A DNA stretch of 64,000 bases from Pseudomonadota bacterium (GCA_023423535.1 JAFAFL010000137.1:310001-374000); one strand, 5' to 3'; positions 35,465 to 44,751 are shown, counted from the first letter of the stretch. Notes: generated by a model not told the origin, from the letters alone. Numbers and translations: made by a program.

Positions 35465-37708
35465 GTGGAAGCCAAGCGGTTTCTTCAGGTCGTGGGTGAG
35501 GCGGTGTCGTCGGACTTCGTCCGCAACAGGAACATCCTCTCGTTCGAGGAGTATCTCGCGCTGTTCATGGCGGAGCCGCGCAGCCACGCGCGTTCGTCCG
35601 CGCAGTACCTCAAGGACGTGATGGATCACTTCGGAACCGAGGAGCTCCGCCACCCGCTCGGGAAGCTGCGGCGCTTCAAGGTCTTCGACCAGACGGACAA
35701 CGGGCGGGACGGTCGCGTCGCCGGACAGGAGGAGATCCAGAACGCGATCTACCGGCACCTCTCCAACTTCGTGCGCGCGGGGAAGGTGAACAAGCTCATC
35801 CTCCTGCACGGGCCGAACGGCTCGGCGAAGAGCACGATCGTCGATGCGCTGAAGCGCGGGATGGAGACGTATTCGCGGCTGCCGCAGGGCGCGCTCTACC
35901 GCGTGAACTGGATCTTCCCGACGGAGAAGCTGGTGAAGGGGAGCATCGGCTTCGGCGGTGAGCGCAGCGCGGAGGGAGAGCTGGGGACGTACGCGCACCT
36001 CGATCCGGAGAGCATCGACCAGAAGGTCGTCTGCGCGATGAAGGACCACCCGCTGTTCCTCATCCCGCATGCGGAGCGCAAGAAGCTGCTCGAGCAGATG
36101 TGCGGCAAGCGCAAGGAGGACGCGCCGACGGACGAGAACGACTACGTGCTCTCCGACTACATGCTCGAGGGCGAGGTCTGCGCGAAGTGCCGGAAGATCT
36201 ACTCCGGGCTGCTCGCGGCGTACGGCGGCGACTACCTCAAGGCGCTGCGCCACGTGCAGGTGGAGCGCTTCTACATCTCGCGGCGCTATCAGGTGGGCGC
36301 GGTGACGGTGGAGCCGCAGATCAGCGTCGATGCCGGCGTGCACCAGGTCAGCGCGGATCCGAAGCAGATGATGCTGCCGGCGCCGCTGCAGGCGCTCGCG
36401 CTCTTCGATCCGCACGGGCCGCTGGTGAACGCGAACCGCGGGATCATGGAGTACTCCGACCTGCTCAAGCGGCCGCTGGAGGCGTTCAAGTATCTGCTCG
36501 GCGCGAGCGAGACCGGCGAGGTGCCGCTGGAGCTCTTCGTGCTGCAGCTGGACGAGGTGCTCATCGGCTCGTCGAACGAGAAGCATCTGGGCGCGTTCAA
36601 GGAGCTGCCGGACTTCGCTTCGTTCAAGGGACGCATCGAGCTCGTGCGCGTGCCGTATCTGCGCCGGTGGCAGACGGAGAAGGAGATCTACGACGCGCAG
36701 ATCACGCCGGCTTCGGTGGGCAAGCACGTGGCGCCTCACGCGACCGCGGTGGCCGCGATGTGGGCGGTGCTCACGCGCCTGAAGAAGCCGATCCCCGACC
36801 GCTACAAGGGCGACGTGCGCGACCTCGTGGATGGGATCCGGCCGCTGGAGAAGCTCTACCTCTACGCGGACGGGAAGGGGCCGGACCGCCTGGGGACCGC
36901 GCAGGTGAAGGAGCTGCGGCGGCACCTCGAGGACATCTACTCGGAGAGCGACGCGTACCCGAACTACGAGGGCCGGAGTGGGGCCTCCGCGCGCGAGATC
37001 AAGACCGCGCTCTTCAACGCCGCGCAGAGCCCGGACTACCCGTGCCTCAATCCGCTCGGCGTGCTCGAGGAGCTCACCGCGCTGACCCGCGACAAGAGCG
37101 TGTACGAGTTCCTCCAGCAGGAGGTCGTGGACGGGTACCACGCGCACGAAGACTTCGTGAAGACCGTGCAGGGCGAGTACCTCGAGTGGGTGGACGCAGA
37201 GGTGCGCGACTCGATGGGGCTGGTGAGCGAGACGCAGTACGAGCAGCTCTTCGCCCGCTACATCCAGCACGTGTCGCACTGGGTGAAGAACGAGCGCATG
37301 CGCAACCGGCTCACCGGCGAGATGGAGCGGCCGGACGAGAACCTCATGGGCGAGATGGAGGCGATCATCATGCCGAAGAGCGAGGACCCCGGAGAGTTCC
37401 GGCGCGGCCTCATCTCCTCCATCGGCGCGCACAAGCTCGACAACCCGGACGTGCAGATCGAGTACGTGCGCGTGTTCCCGGACGTGTTCCGCAGGCTGCG
37501 CGACCACTTCTTCCAGGAGCGCAAGCGGACGCTGGAGCGCAACGCAGGGCATGTGCTGCGCTACCTGCAGGACGAGGCGGGCGGGCTCACGCCGAAGGAG
37601 CGGTCGCAGGTCGAGGACACCCTGCGCGTGATGGCGCAGAAGTACGGGTACTGTCCCAACTGCGCGAAGGACGCGATCCTGTTCCTCACCCGGCAGCGGT
37701 ACAGCTGA
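35465..37708 (+). CDS. prkA: PrkA-type serine protein kinase / AAA+ ATPase
   Basis: A 747-residue PrkA protein. Bacterial PrkA combines an AAA+ ATPase domain (Walker A GPNGSAKST near residue 120, in ILLHGPNGSAKSTIVDALKR) with a kinase-like C-terminal region; it is reported to phosphorylate proteins in stress or sporulation states and may also act as a protease. The family blocks RHVQVERFYISRRYQVGAVT, GIMEYSDLLKRP and LQLDEVLIGSSNE are clear, as is RVPYLRRWQTE. A CAKC motif and a late CPNC pair may bind zinc. At 747 residues it is about 100 longer than E. coli YeaG. GTG 35465 is chosen after AAGGGAGA. It is divergent from the cysteine-rich lipoprotein. Confidence 0.93.
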   Translation: MEAKRFLQVVGEAVSSDFVRNRNILSFEEYLALFMAEPRSHARSSAQYLKDVMDHFGTEELRHPLGKLRRFKVFDQTDNGRDGRVAGQEEIQNAIYRHLSNFVRAGKVNKLILLHGPNGSAKSTIVDALKRGMETYSRLPQGALYRVNWIFPTEKLVKGSIGFGGERSAEGELGTYAHLDPESIDQKVVCAMKDHPLFLIPHAERKKLLEQMCGKRKEDAPTDENDYVLSDYMLEGEVCAKCRKIYSGLLAAYGGDYLKALRHVQVERFYISRRYQVGAVTVEPQISVDAGVHQVSADPKQMMLPAPLQALALFDPHGPLVNANRGIMEYSDLLKRPLEAFKYLLGASETGEVPLELFVLQLDEVLIGSSNEKHLGAFKELPDFASFKGRIELVRVPYLRRWQTEKEIYDAQITPASVGKHVAPHATAVAAMWAVLTRLKKPIPDRYKGDVRDLVDGIRPLEKLYLYADGKGPDRLGTAQVKELRRHLEDIYSESDAYPNYEGRSGASAREIKTALFNAAQSPDYPCLNPLGVLEELTALTRDKSVYEFLQQEVVDGYHAHEDFVKTVQGEYLEWVDAEVRDSMGLVSETQYEQLFARYIQHVSHWVKNERMRNRLTGEMERPDENLMGEMEAIIMPKSEDPGEFRRGLISSIGAHKLDNPDVQIEYVRVFPDVFRRLRDHFFQERKRTLERNAGHVLRYLQDEAGGLTPKERSQVEDTLRVMAQKYGYCPNCAKDAILFLTRQRYS

Positions 37709-37783
37709 CAGCTGGCGGCGAGGGCGAGCTTCCTCCTCAACTCCCGCTCACCGGAGCGGTTGCGCGCGCCGGCCACGCCGTGA

Positions 37784-40108
37784 ATGTCTGCGGCCATGCT
37801 CGACGCGCTGCTGCAGGAACCCCAGCTCCGTCCGTTTCTCCCGCTGCTCTACGTCGCGTGGGCGGACGGGGATCTCTCCACCGAAGAGCGCGAGCTGCTC
37901 CGAAGCCGGCTCGCCGCGCAGCCCTGGCTCAAGCCGCGACTGAGAGAGCAGCTGGAGCAGTGGCTCGATCCAGCCTCGCCGCCCAGCGCGGGGGCACTGG
38001 CCCGCGTTCATCTGGAGCTGCGTCGCGCGGCCGCCACGCTCTCACCGGAGGCGCGGCGGAGCGTCGGTGAGCTGGCCCGCGCGATGGCGGATGCCGGCTC
38101 TGCGGTGGGCCCCCAGACGCTCGCCGCGGTGGACGAGCTCGCGCGGATCGTCGGCCCGGAGGTCACCACGCTGCACCTCGCGCAGCCCGCGGCGGCGCCC
38201 GAGGACGAGGCGCGCTTTCGCGGACCGCCCGCCTTCGACGTGGCGCTGCTGCAGCGACACCTCGACGGCCGCTTCGCTCAGGTCAGGGACCGCGTGCGCG
38301 CGCTGCTGGCGGAGCCCGAGTGGCGCGCCGCCTACGGCTTTCCGAAAGAGGAGCACCGGGCGCGCGCGCTGGAGAGGCTGAAGGCGCTGGCGGACGCAGG
38401 CTTCGGGGAGCTCGCCTATCCGGGCGTGACGTCGCCGAGGGAGGTGGGCGATCTCGGGCCGTTCTTCGCCACCTTCGAGACCCTCGGGTTCGGTGACCTC
38501 TCGGTGCTGGTGAAGTTCGGCGTCCAGTTCGGGCTGTGGGGCGGAAGCATCTACTCGCTGGGCACCGAGGAGCAGCGGCGCGCGCTCCTGCCGAAGATCG
38601 CGTCGGCGCAGGCGCTCGGGTGCTTCGCGATGAGCGAGGTCGGGCACGGCTCCAACGTCGCGGACCTCGAGACGACCGCCACCTGGGATCCGCAGACGCG
38701 CGAGCTCGTCATCCACACGCCGTCGGAGTCCGCGCGGAAGGACTGGGCCGGAAACGCCGCGAGGGACGCGCGCTGGGCGACGGTCTTCGCGCAGCTCTGG
38801 GTGGGCGAGAGCCTTCATGGCGTGCACGCGGTGGTGGTGCCCATCCGCGACGGAGGAGGCGAGCCGATGCCCGGCGTCCGCATCGGAGACTGCGGGCACA
38901 AGATGGGGCTCAACGGCGTGGACAACGGACGGATCTGGTTCGACCACGTGCGGGTACCGAAGGAGAACCTGCTCGGTCGCTACGCGCGGATCACGGATGC
39001 GGGCGAATACGAGAGCCCCATCGAGAGCCCCAGCCGTCGCTTCTTCACCATGCTGGGGACGCTGGTGGGCGGCAGGGTGAGCGTGGCCTCTGCCGCGGTG
39101 AGCGCCGCGAAGGTCGGGCTGGCGATCTCCATTCGCTACGCCACCGCGCGCCGCCAGTTCGGCCCGGTGAGCGAGCCGGAGACGCTGCTGCTCGACTACC
39201 CCACGCATCAGCGCAGGCTGCTGCCCGCGCTCGCGGGAACGTATGCGTGGCACTTCGCGGTGGATGCGCTCCGGGAGCAGTTCCTCGCCACGCCGCGCGA
39301 GGGAGACACCCGCGAGCTCGAGGCCGCGGCGGCGGGCATCAAGGCGGGCGCTTCCTGGCACTGCACGGAGGTGCTGCAGCAGTGCCGCGAGGCGTGCGGC
39401 GGGCAGGGCTACCTCTCGGTCAATCGCATCGGAGACCTCAAGGCGGACAGCGACATCTTCACCACCTTCGAGGGCGACAACACCGTGCTCATGCAGCTGC
39501 TCGCGCGCGGGCTTTTGACGAACTTCCGCCAGCAGTTCCAGCGCGGCGGGCCCAGCGCGCTGGTGCGCTACGTGGCGGACCGAGCGATCAGCGCCGTCCT
39601 GGAGAAGAACCCGCTCACGGTGCGCGGGACGGACGAGGAGACGCTGCGCAGCTCCGCGTTCCAGCTGGGCGCGCTGCGGGCCCGCGAGGAGCGGCTGCTC
39701 TCCACCGCGGCCAGGCGAATCAAGCGGCGGATAGACGGCGGGATGCCTCCGGAGCTCGCGTCACGCGAGGTGCAGGAGCACCTGGTCGCGCTCAGTCAGG
39801 CACACGTCGAGCGGCGGGTGATGGAGGCGTTCGTCGAGGGTGTGGAGCGCGCGCCGGAAGCGCTGAAGGCGCCGCTGGAGCGACTGCGCGCGCTGCACGG
39901 GCTCTGCACGCTGGAGCGGCGCATGGCGTGGTTTCTCGAGCACGGCTACTTCGAGGGCGTGAAGGCGCGCGCCATCCGCAAGGGCGTGCAGTCCCTCTTC
40001 TCCGAGCTCTTGCCCGATGCGGTGCCGCTGGTGGACGCGTTCGGGATCCCGGATGCATGTCTCGCCGCGCCGATCGCGTTCAGCGATCCCGCGCATCCGC
40101 GGTGGTGA
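37784..40108 (+). CDS. TerB-like domain fused to acyl-CoA oxidase/dehydrogenase
   Basis: A 774-residue fusion. Residues about 10-115 look like a TerB-type helical domain (LPLLYVAWADGDLSTEERELLRSRLAA in parts), which is found in tellurite-resistance and membrane-associated proteins. The rest is an acyl-CoA oxidase-like flavoprotein: the FAD-binding stretch QALGCFAMSEVGHGSNVADL, then DCGHKMGLNGVDNGRIWFD, YATARRQFGP, CREACGGQGYLSVNRI and FEGDNTVLMQ, which should contain the catalytic Glu. Peroxisomal-type acyl-CoA oxidases reduce oxygen to hydrogen peroxide as they form the trans-2-enoyl-CoA. A distinct dehydrogenase activity cannot be excluded. The TerB region could place it at the membrane. 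The start is ATG 37784; ATG 37796 is possible. Confidence 0.85.
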   Translation: MSAAMLDALLQEPQLRPFLPLLYVAWADGDLSTEERELLRSRLAAQPWLKPRLREQLEQWLDPASPPSAGALARVHLELRRAAATLSPEARRSVGELARAMADAGSAVGPQTLAAVDELARIVGPEVTTLHLAQPAAAPEDEARFRGPPAFDVALLQRHLDGRFAQVRDRVRALLAEPEWRAAYGFPKEEHRARALERLKALADAGFGELAYPGVTSPREVGDLGPFFATFETLGFGDLSVLVKFGVQFGLWGGSIYSLGTEEQRRALLPKIASAQALGCFAMSEVGHGSNVADLETTATWDPQTRELVIHTPSESARKDWAGNAARDARWATVFAQLWVGESLHGVHAVVVPIRDGGGEPMPGVRIGDCGHKMGLNGVDNGRIWFDHVRVPKENLLGRYARITDAGEYESPIESPSRRFFTMLGTLVGGRVSVASAAVSAAKVGLAISIRYATARRQFGPVSEPETLLLDYPTHQRRLLPALAGTYAWHFAVDALREQFLATPREGDTRELEAAAAGIKAGASWHCTEVLQQCREACGGQGYLSVNRIGDLKADSDIFTTFEGDNTVLMQLLARGLLTNFRQQFQRGGPSALVRYVADRAISAVLEKNPLTVRGTDEETLRSSAFQLGALRAREERLLSTAARRIKRRIDGGMPPELASREVQEHLVALSQAHVERRVMEAFVEGVERAPEALKAPLERLRALHGLCTLERRMAWFLEHGYFEGVKARAIRKGVQSLFSELLPDAVPLVDAFGIPDACLAAPIAFSDPAHPRW

Positions 40109-40112
40109 CGGC

Positions 40113-40982
40113 CTATCCGTTGAGCAGGCCCATCAGACCGCCCTGGCCCTTCCGCTGCTCGAACCAGAGGAGGTCCACGAGCATCGTCGCCGCGAGGAGG
40201 AGCTGACGCAGGCGAGCGTCGATCGGCGCGTGGAGCTCGAGGCCGAAGTTGTCCGCGTCGGTGAAGAACTCGCGCCCGAGCCCCGACCACTTCTTGCGGA
40301 TCGTGGCGATGCGCTGACCCTTCTGCTCGACCTCGAAGGTCCAGGGACGGAACACCGGGCCGATGATGCGCGCGAGCTCGTTCCCCCCGGGCGTGAGCAC
40401 GTCGAGACGGCGGCGCAGGAAGGTGAAGCGCTGCTGCAGGATCCCCATCGGCTCGCCGTTCCAGGCGGTGACGACGCCGCGGCCGAAGAAGGGGCGCCAG
40501 GGCCGCTCGAGCTGCATCACCCGCGTGCCGGAGGTGGTGGTGAAGTCGAGCCGGATCGTCCGAAAAGCCCAGAAGTTACGGGCCAATGCGGCCAGCGCGC
40601 CCTCGCCGGTCTCGTCCACGAAGAAGAGGGTGCGCGCGTCCTCCGCGTCGATGACGTAGCGGTTCGCCTGCTCCCAGCCCATGACCCATTCGGCGGTGTG
40701 CTTCTGCTGCGCGGCGCGGAAGAGCTGCGACTTCATCAGCGGCTCGAGCGCGAACTGCAGCTCCATCGGCATGCCCTCCCAGGCGCCGGGTGGGCCTGAA
40801 GCGCCTCGACGAGCCTCGCGCGCGGGGGCGACCTCAGCCGAAGGCAACGGCGACGGCAACGGCGACGGCGTCACCGGCTCGGCCGGAGCGTCGGCCCCGC
40901 GCGGCGCCCGGCTTCCCCAGTCGAGCTCGAGGCCTGAGTCCTGATCGTCGGGAGGAGAGGGCGGTCTGCCGGAGCGATTCAT
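40113..40982 (-). CDS. scramblase/LURP-one-like protein
   Basis: A 289-residue protein. The first 65 residues are disordered and rich in Pro and Ser. Residues about 72-285 follow the phospholipid scramblase or LURP-one barrel pattern: repeated strands (YVIDAEDARTLFFVDETGEG, RTIRLDFTTTSGTRVMQLER) and GVVTAWNGEPMGILQQRFTF. The final segment holds a hydrophobic stretch (LLLAATMLVDLLWFEQR) that may insert in the membrane, as in scramblases. Lipid movement has been shown only for eukaryotic members and is disputed there. It is downstream of a DCC-family protein on the same strand with a gap of 64 bases, and five bases from the convergent acyl-CoA oxidase gene. Confidence 0.8.
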   Translation of the reverse strand: MNRSGRPPSPPDDQDSGLELDWGSRAPRGADAPAEPVTPSPLPSPLPSAEVAPAREARRGASGPPGAWEGMPMELQFALEPLMKSQLFRAAQQKHTAEWVMGWEQANRYVIDAEDARTLFFVDETGEGALAALARNFWAFRTIRLDFTTTSGTRVMQLERPWRPFFGRGVVTAWNGEPMGILQQRFTFLRRRLDVLTPGGNELARIIGPVFRPWTFEVEQKGQRIATIRKKWSGLGREFFTDADNFGLELHAPIDARLRQLLLAATMLVDLLWFEQRKGQGGLMGLLNG

Positions 40983-41046
40983 GCGCGGGCACTTCACCAC
41001 GACGGCTGCCCCGCTGCCTCGATCTCGCGCAGATCCCTCGCCTTGA

Positions 41047-41541
41047 TCAGTGCGCGGCCTGGAGCCAGCCGTCGTCCTCCACCGGCAGCCGCAGGCGCGC
41101 GCGGAGCTCGGCCTCTTCGCGAGGATGCAGCGGCTCGAACTTCCTGCGTCCGGCGTCCGCGGGACAGGCCCACAGCTCGCGGCGCTTGTCGGAGACGGCC
41201 TTGAACATCGGCCCCAGGACACGCCTCGCGGCTTCGAGCTGCCGCAGCCGCGCGAAGAGGGGCAGCGGCGCCGGCACGAGGCTGTCGAGCACGTGCGCGA
41301 TCGTCTCGCCGCCCTTGATCCGCCGCCCATCTCCGGTGATCGCCCACACGGTCTCCACCGCATCGTCTTCGCCGATGCCCACCAGCGGCAGGAGCCCCGG
41401 CGTCTGCAGCGGCAGCCAGCCCACGCGGCCGAGCACGTCGATCGCGGCGATGGTCTGGTGCAGCTGCGCGCAGAGCCCGCAGATGCCGTCGTAGAGCACC
41501 ACCAGCTGCCCCGGTCGGATTCGCTGCCGTGCGCGCGTCAT
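41047..41541 (-). CDS. DCC-family thiol-disulfide oxidoreductase-like protein (DUF393)
   Basis: A 164-residue protein of the DCC family. The hallmark is LVVLYDGICGLCAQLHQTI, with Asp, Gly and the CxxC pair close to the N-terminus (C21 and C24), followed by a strand-helix pattern and GWLPLQTPGLL. The fold is thioredoxin-like and a redox role is usually proposed, though few members have been tested. The next gene overlaps its start by four bases, so it is translationally coupled to the alpha/beta hydrolase. No signal peptide is visible. Confidence 0.88.
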   Translation of the reverse strand: MTRARQRIRPGQLVVLYDGICGLCAQLHQTIAAIDVLGRVGWLPLQTPGLLPLVGIGEDDAVETVWAITGDGRRIKGGETIAHVLDSLVPAPLPLFARLRQLEAARRVLGPMFKAVSDKRRELWACPADAGRRKFEPLHPREEAELRARLRLPVEDDGWLQAAH

Positions 41542-42377
41542 GCGTCACCCACCTCTCGAAGGAAGTCGCGGAGGAGTCCGTTGAACGCTTCGGGGTGGGA
41601 CAGGTAGGGCAGGTGGCCCGCGGCGGAGATGACCTCGAAGCGCCCGTGCGGGATGCGCTTCGCGGCCTTGCGCGCAGCGGTCACCGGCACGAGCAGATCC
41701 CGTCGCCCGTGCACCCAGAGCGTCTTCGCCGGCAGCTCCGCCAGCCGGTCCTTGAGGTCGAGCTTCATCAGCGCGTGCAGCCGCCGCTTGAGCTCGCGGG
41801 TGGTGAAGTGGCGCGCCTCGCGGACGATCTCGTCGCGGCCGTCCCGGTCGAGCCCGAACCCGCCCATGATCTGCACCGCCATCGGCGCCATGAACTGGGC
41901 CACGCTGTCCGGCGCCTCGAGGAAGTTCACGAACTGCGGGAAGGCCAGCGGGATCTGCGAGCGCGCCACCACCGGGTTCGCCAGCACCAATCCCCCGAGC
42001 CGCCCCGGCCTGCGCAGCGCGAGCACCGCCGCCACCGCACCGCCGAACGACGAGCCGAGCACCACCGGGCGCTCGAGCCCGTAGATGTCCAGGAACTCCT
42101 CCACCGACTCCACCGCGAAGAGCAGCGGATCCTCGTCGCGAGGCGTCTCGCGGGGGAGGTTCAGCATGAGGAAGAACCGGTCGTCCGAGAGCGGTCGCTG
42201 GCGCACGAAGGATCGCCCGTTGGCGCCCATGCCGGCGACGCACACCACCGCGCGGCCCGGGTCCTCGCAGCCGCCCACGAAGCGCAAGGCGCGCGCGCGG
42301 ACGCCGTGGAGCCACAGCTCCTCGTGCCAGACGTCGCTCTGAAACGACTCAGGCGGGCTGTGCGGCAGCGCCGTCAT
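41538..42377 (-). CDS. alpha/beta-hydrolase-fold protein
   Basis: A 279-residue alpha/beta hydrolase. The nucleophile elbow is GSSFGG (the second Ser near residue 110), the oxyanion region is VCVAGMGANGRSF, the acidic residue is probably the Asp of HGRRDLLVPV, and the catalytic His is in SAAGHLPYLSHPEAFN. The length is typical of single-domain esterases, lipases and haloperoxidase relatives. No signal peptide is visible, so it should be cytosolic. It overlaps the DCC gene by four bases and the acyltransferase gene by 29 bases, forming a coupled run with scramblase-like and acyltransferase genes; a role in lipid turnover is inferred from this. Confidence 0.88.
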   Translation of the reverse strand: MTALPHSPPESFQSDVWHEELWLHGVRARALRFVGGCEDPGRAVVCVAGMGANGRSFVRQRPLSDDRFFLMLNLPRETPRDEDPLLFAVESVEEFLDIYGLERPVVLGSSFGGAVAAVLALRRPGRLGGLVLANPVVARSQIPLAFPQFVNFLEAPDSVAQFMAPMAVQIMGGFGLDRDGRDEIVREARHFTTRELKRRLHALMKLDLKDRLAELPAKTLWVHGRRDLLVPVTAARKAAKRIPHGRFEVISAAGHLPYLSHPEAFNGLLRDFLREVGDA

Positions 42378-43104
42378 GCGCGAAGCCCTCCTCTGCGTCC
42401 TGCGAGCTTTCGACCTGCAGCCCCAGCAGTTGCTCCACGCTCCGCTGCACGCGCACCTTGAAGCGCTCCAGCCCGTCCAACGTCGGCGGCGGCAGCAGCG
42501 GCGCCCCGAGCCGGAAGTGGAGCTGCACCGGCAAGGGCAGGGGACCCAGGCCCAGGGCCAACGGCGCCGCGTACCGGCCGAAGAGCCTGCGCGCGAGCGG
42601 CGCGTGGCCGAAGTTGAGGAAGGTGTCGTCCACGCCGAGGCCCGCGAAGGGGATGACCGGCACCTGCGCCTCGATCGCGACCCTCGCGAACCCTCGGGCG
42701 CGCTCCCACTGCAGCGCGTAGCGGCGCTCGGGGCCCTTGAAGACCTCGCGCGAGCCTCCGGGGTAGCAGACGACCACCCGCCCCGCGCGCAGCAGCGAGA
42801 GCGCGTTGTCGCGCGTGCCCGGCACCCCGCCGAGCTGCTCGAGGATCTGCTTCACCGGTGGCGCGCCGAAGACCGTCTTGTCCGCCAGCCCCACCGGCAC
42901 GCGGCCGGTCTGTTGATACACGAGGTAGAAGAAGACCGGCGTCTCGAGCCCGAAGAGCCCGTGGTTGCCCACCAGCAGCGCCGGGCCCTCGGGCAGGTGC
43001 TCACCGCCGCCGAGCGTGGCCCGGTGCCAGTTCGCCGCCGCCTTCGCCAGCTCGCGGCCCGCCTTGAAGAGCGGGTGTCCCTCGTTCGTGCCTGCGTGCA
43101 CCAT
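42349..43104 (-). CDS. PlsC/lysophospholipid acyltransferase-like protein
   Basis: A 251-residue acyltransferase-like protein. The first motif reads VGNHGLFGLETPVF, where the usual HX4D is replaced by HX5E, as in some diacylglycerol acyltransferase-like and TMEM68-like relatives. A later motif is VVVCYPGGSREVFKG, which matches the glycine-rich FPEG-type block, and then PVIPFAGLGVDDTFLNFG, the third block. Members transfer acyl chains from acyl-CoA or acyl-ACP to lysolipids or diacylglycerol. The changed acidic residue may alter the acceptor. It is the first gene of a minus-strand run that continues with a hydrolase (29-base overlap), a DCC protein and a scramblase-like protein. Confidence 0.8.
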   Translation of the reverse strand: MVHAGTNEGHPLFKAGRELAKAAANWHRATLGGGEHLPEGPALLVGNHGLFGLETPVFFYLVYQQTGRVPVGLADKTVFGAPPVKQILEQLGGVPGTRDNALSLLRAGRVVVCYPGGSREVFKGPERRYALQWERARGFARVAIEAQVPVIPFAGLGVDDTFLNFGHAPLARRLFGRYAAPLALGLGPLPLPVQLHFRLGAPLLPPPTLDGLERFKVRVQRSVEQLLGLQVESSQDAEEGFAHDGAAAQPA

Positions 43105-43256
43105 CGGAGAGAGGGTGGGGACGCCGCGCGGAGGATGCCGCGTTGCGTGATGCGTCCCGCCAAAGCTCTGCCGCAGAGCGAGCGGGCCGGCTCCACTTGC
43201 GCAAGCGCGCTTCCGTGCGCGGGAAGATCACGAAGCCGCGAGCCATTGGGTTTCGC

Positions 43257-44183
43257 ATGTTCAAACCCCTCCTCTCCGCCGCCGCACTCTCCGCGCTCTC
43301 CCTCGCTTGTGCGACGACCTCTGCGCAGACCGCGACCGACACCGCCTCGCAGCGCCGCGTGCAGTCTTCGCCCATCGCCGCGAAGGTGCAGCAGACGAGC
43401 GCGTTGACCGACGCCTCGGGCACCTCCGAGCGCACGCCCACGCCGCGCCGCGCGATGATGCAGCGGGTCCTCTCCTCGAACGTCCGCCTCTTCGTCTGGG
43501 ACGAGGGCACCGCCAAGCGCTCCGCCTCCGCGGTCGTCGTGGGCAGCGAGGCCACCTCCTCGGGCACCGCGACCTACCTCGTGACCAACGCGCACGCGCT
43601 CGACGTGCGCGGAATGAAGGCGCCGGAGCTGCGCGTGGTGGTGGACCGTCCGTGGGAGGCCGCCTCCGCCGAGCCGATGGAGTTTCTCGCCCAGCCGGTG
43701 GCGGTGGGCCGGGTGCCGGAGATGGACCTCGCGCTGATCAAGGTCATCGGGATCCAGCTCGATGCGGCGGAGCTCGCCGCGGACGAGGAGCTCGTGCCGG
43801 GTGACAACGTCGTCGTCGCCGCCGCGCCGTTCGGTCGCGCGGTGTCGCTCAGCGGTGGCCTCGTGTCGCACGTGGAGTGGGACCGCAAGACCGGCGCGCC
43901 GCAGGTGGTGAAGACCGACGCGCCCATCGGCTACGGCGCGTCCGGCGGCGGCATCTACTCGGTGGAGACCGGGCGCCTGCTCGCGATCGTCGAGGGCTAC
44001 CGCACGGCGAAGATCAACCTCGCGGTGGCGAAGGAGAACGTCAGCTTCGACGTGCCGATGCCGGGCGAGACCTTTGCCGCGCCCGCCGCGAAGGTCCGCG
44101 CGTTCATCACCCAGAAGGGTTTCGGCCGCATCCTCCAGCCGGCTGAGCCCGCGCCCGCGCCGACCCGCGCCGCGATCCGCTAG
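43257..44183 (+). CDS. trypsin-like serine protease, putative lipoprotein
   Basis: A 308-residue secreted protein. The signal peptide MFKPLLSAAALSALSLACA gives a lipobox cysteine at C18. A linker of about 55 residues precedes a trypsin/HtrA-like domain with the triad H113 (TNAHALDV), D157 (EMDLALIKV) and S229 (GYGASGGGIYS). There is no PDZ domain, so it is not a full DegP-type protease. Substrates are unknown. ATG 43257 is chosen because it gives the signal peptide. The divergent gap of 152 bases to the acyltransferase gene holds no clear promoter that I can point to. Confidence 0.88.
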   Translation: MFKPLLSAAALSALSLACATTSAQTATDTASQRRVQSSPIAAKVQQTSALTDASGTSERTPTPRRAMMQRVLSSNVRLFVWDEGTAKRSASAVVVGSEATSSGTATYLVTNAHALDVRGMKAPELRVVVDRPWEAASAEPMEFLAQPVAVGRVPEMDLALIKVIGIQLDAAELAADEELVPGDNVVVAAAPFGRAVSLSGGLVSHVEWDRKTGAPQVVKTDAPIGYGASGGGIYSVETGRLLAIVEGYRTAKINLAVAKENVSFDVPMPGETFAAPAAKVRAFITQKGFGRILQPAEPAPAPTRAAIR

Positions 44184-44207
44184 CCGCGCCCAGCGCACGC
44201 GCTCGGT

Positions 44208-44579
44208 TCAGCAGGGCTCGAGCCACTCCGCGGTGGGCCACACCCCGTCCGCCACCGCGGCGCAGACCGAGCCCCCCAGCGGCAGATCCGACAGGCTGCC
44301 GAAGCGCCCGCGGACGAACACCGCGGTCCCGGCGTCGGTGCGCACGGTGAGCGTGGAGCCCTCGAGGGCCAGCGTCACCGTGCCCCGCGCCAGATCCACG
44401 CCGACGAGGTAGCCCTTCGCCCGGACCGGCGCCGCCGGGTGCTTGCCGTCCTCGGCGCCCGGCAGATGCGACAGCGCGGAGAGCCCGCCGGTGCCCCCGT
44501 ACCAGCCGAAGGCGAGGATCCCCAGGCTCGCGACGCAGGTGAGCGCCACCGCCACTGCCAGTTGAACCTTCCGCCGCAT
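44208..44579 (-). CDS. small exported protein of unknown function
   Basis: A 123-residue protein with an N-terminal membrane anchor or signal (VQLAVAVALTCVASLGILAF, residues 5-24). The rest contains strands AKGYLVGVDLARGTVTLALE, LTVRTDAGTAVFVRGRFG and a C-terminal pair of cysteines (one in GSVCAAVA, one as the last residue). It resembles a small OB-like barrel, but I do not recognise a family. It is convergent with the serine protease gene and 24 bases from it. The start ATG 44579 lacks a strong ribosome-binding site. Confidence 0.55.
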   Translation of the reverse strand: MRRKVQLAVAVALTCVASLGILAFGWYGGTGGLSALSHLPGAEDGKHPAAPVRAKGYLVGVDLARGTVTLALEGSTLTVRTDAGTAVFVRGRFGSLSDLPLGGSVCAAVADGVWPTAEWLEPC

Positions 44580-44751
44580 CCCCCGCCGCCCCCTCGCGCC
44601 CACTGCGCTGCGGAAGCGAGGTAGCGAAAGCGGTGCCAGCACTCGCACCTGCCCTGCGGGCGATGGGTGGGAACTCCTTTTCCCTTCGTTGACACCCGGG
44701 CGCCCCTGTGGGGAAAGGCCGGTGCCGCAAGCGCACGTCGGAGGAGGAGCC

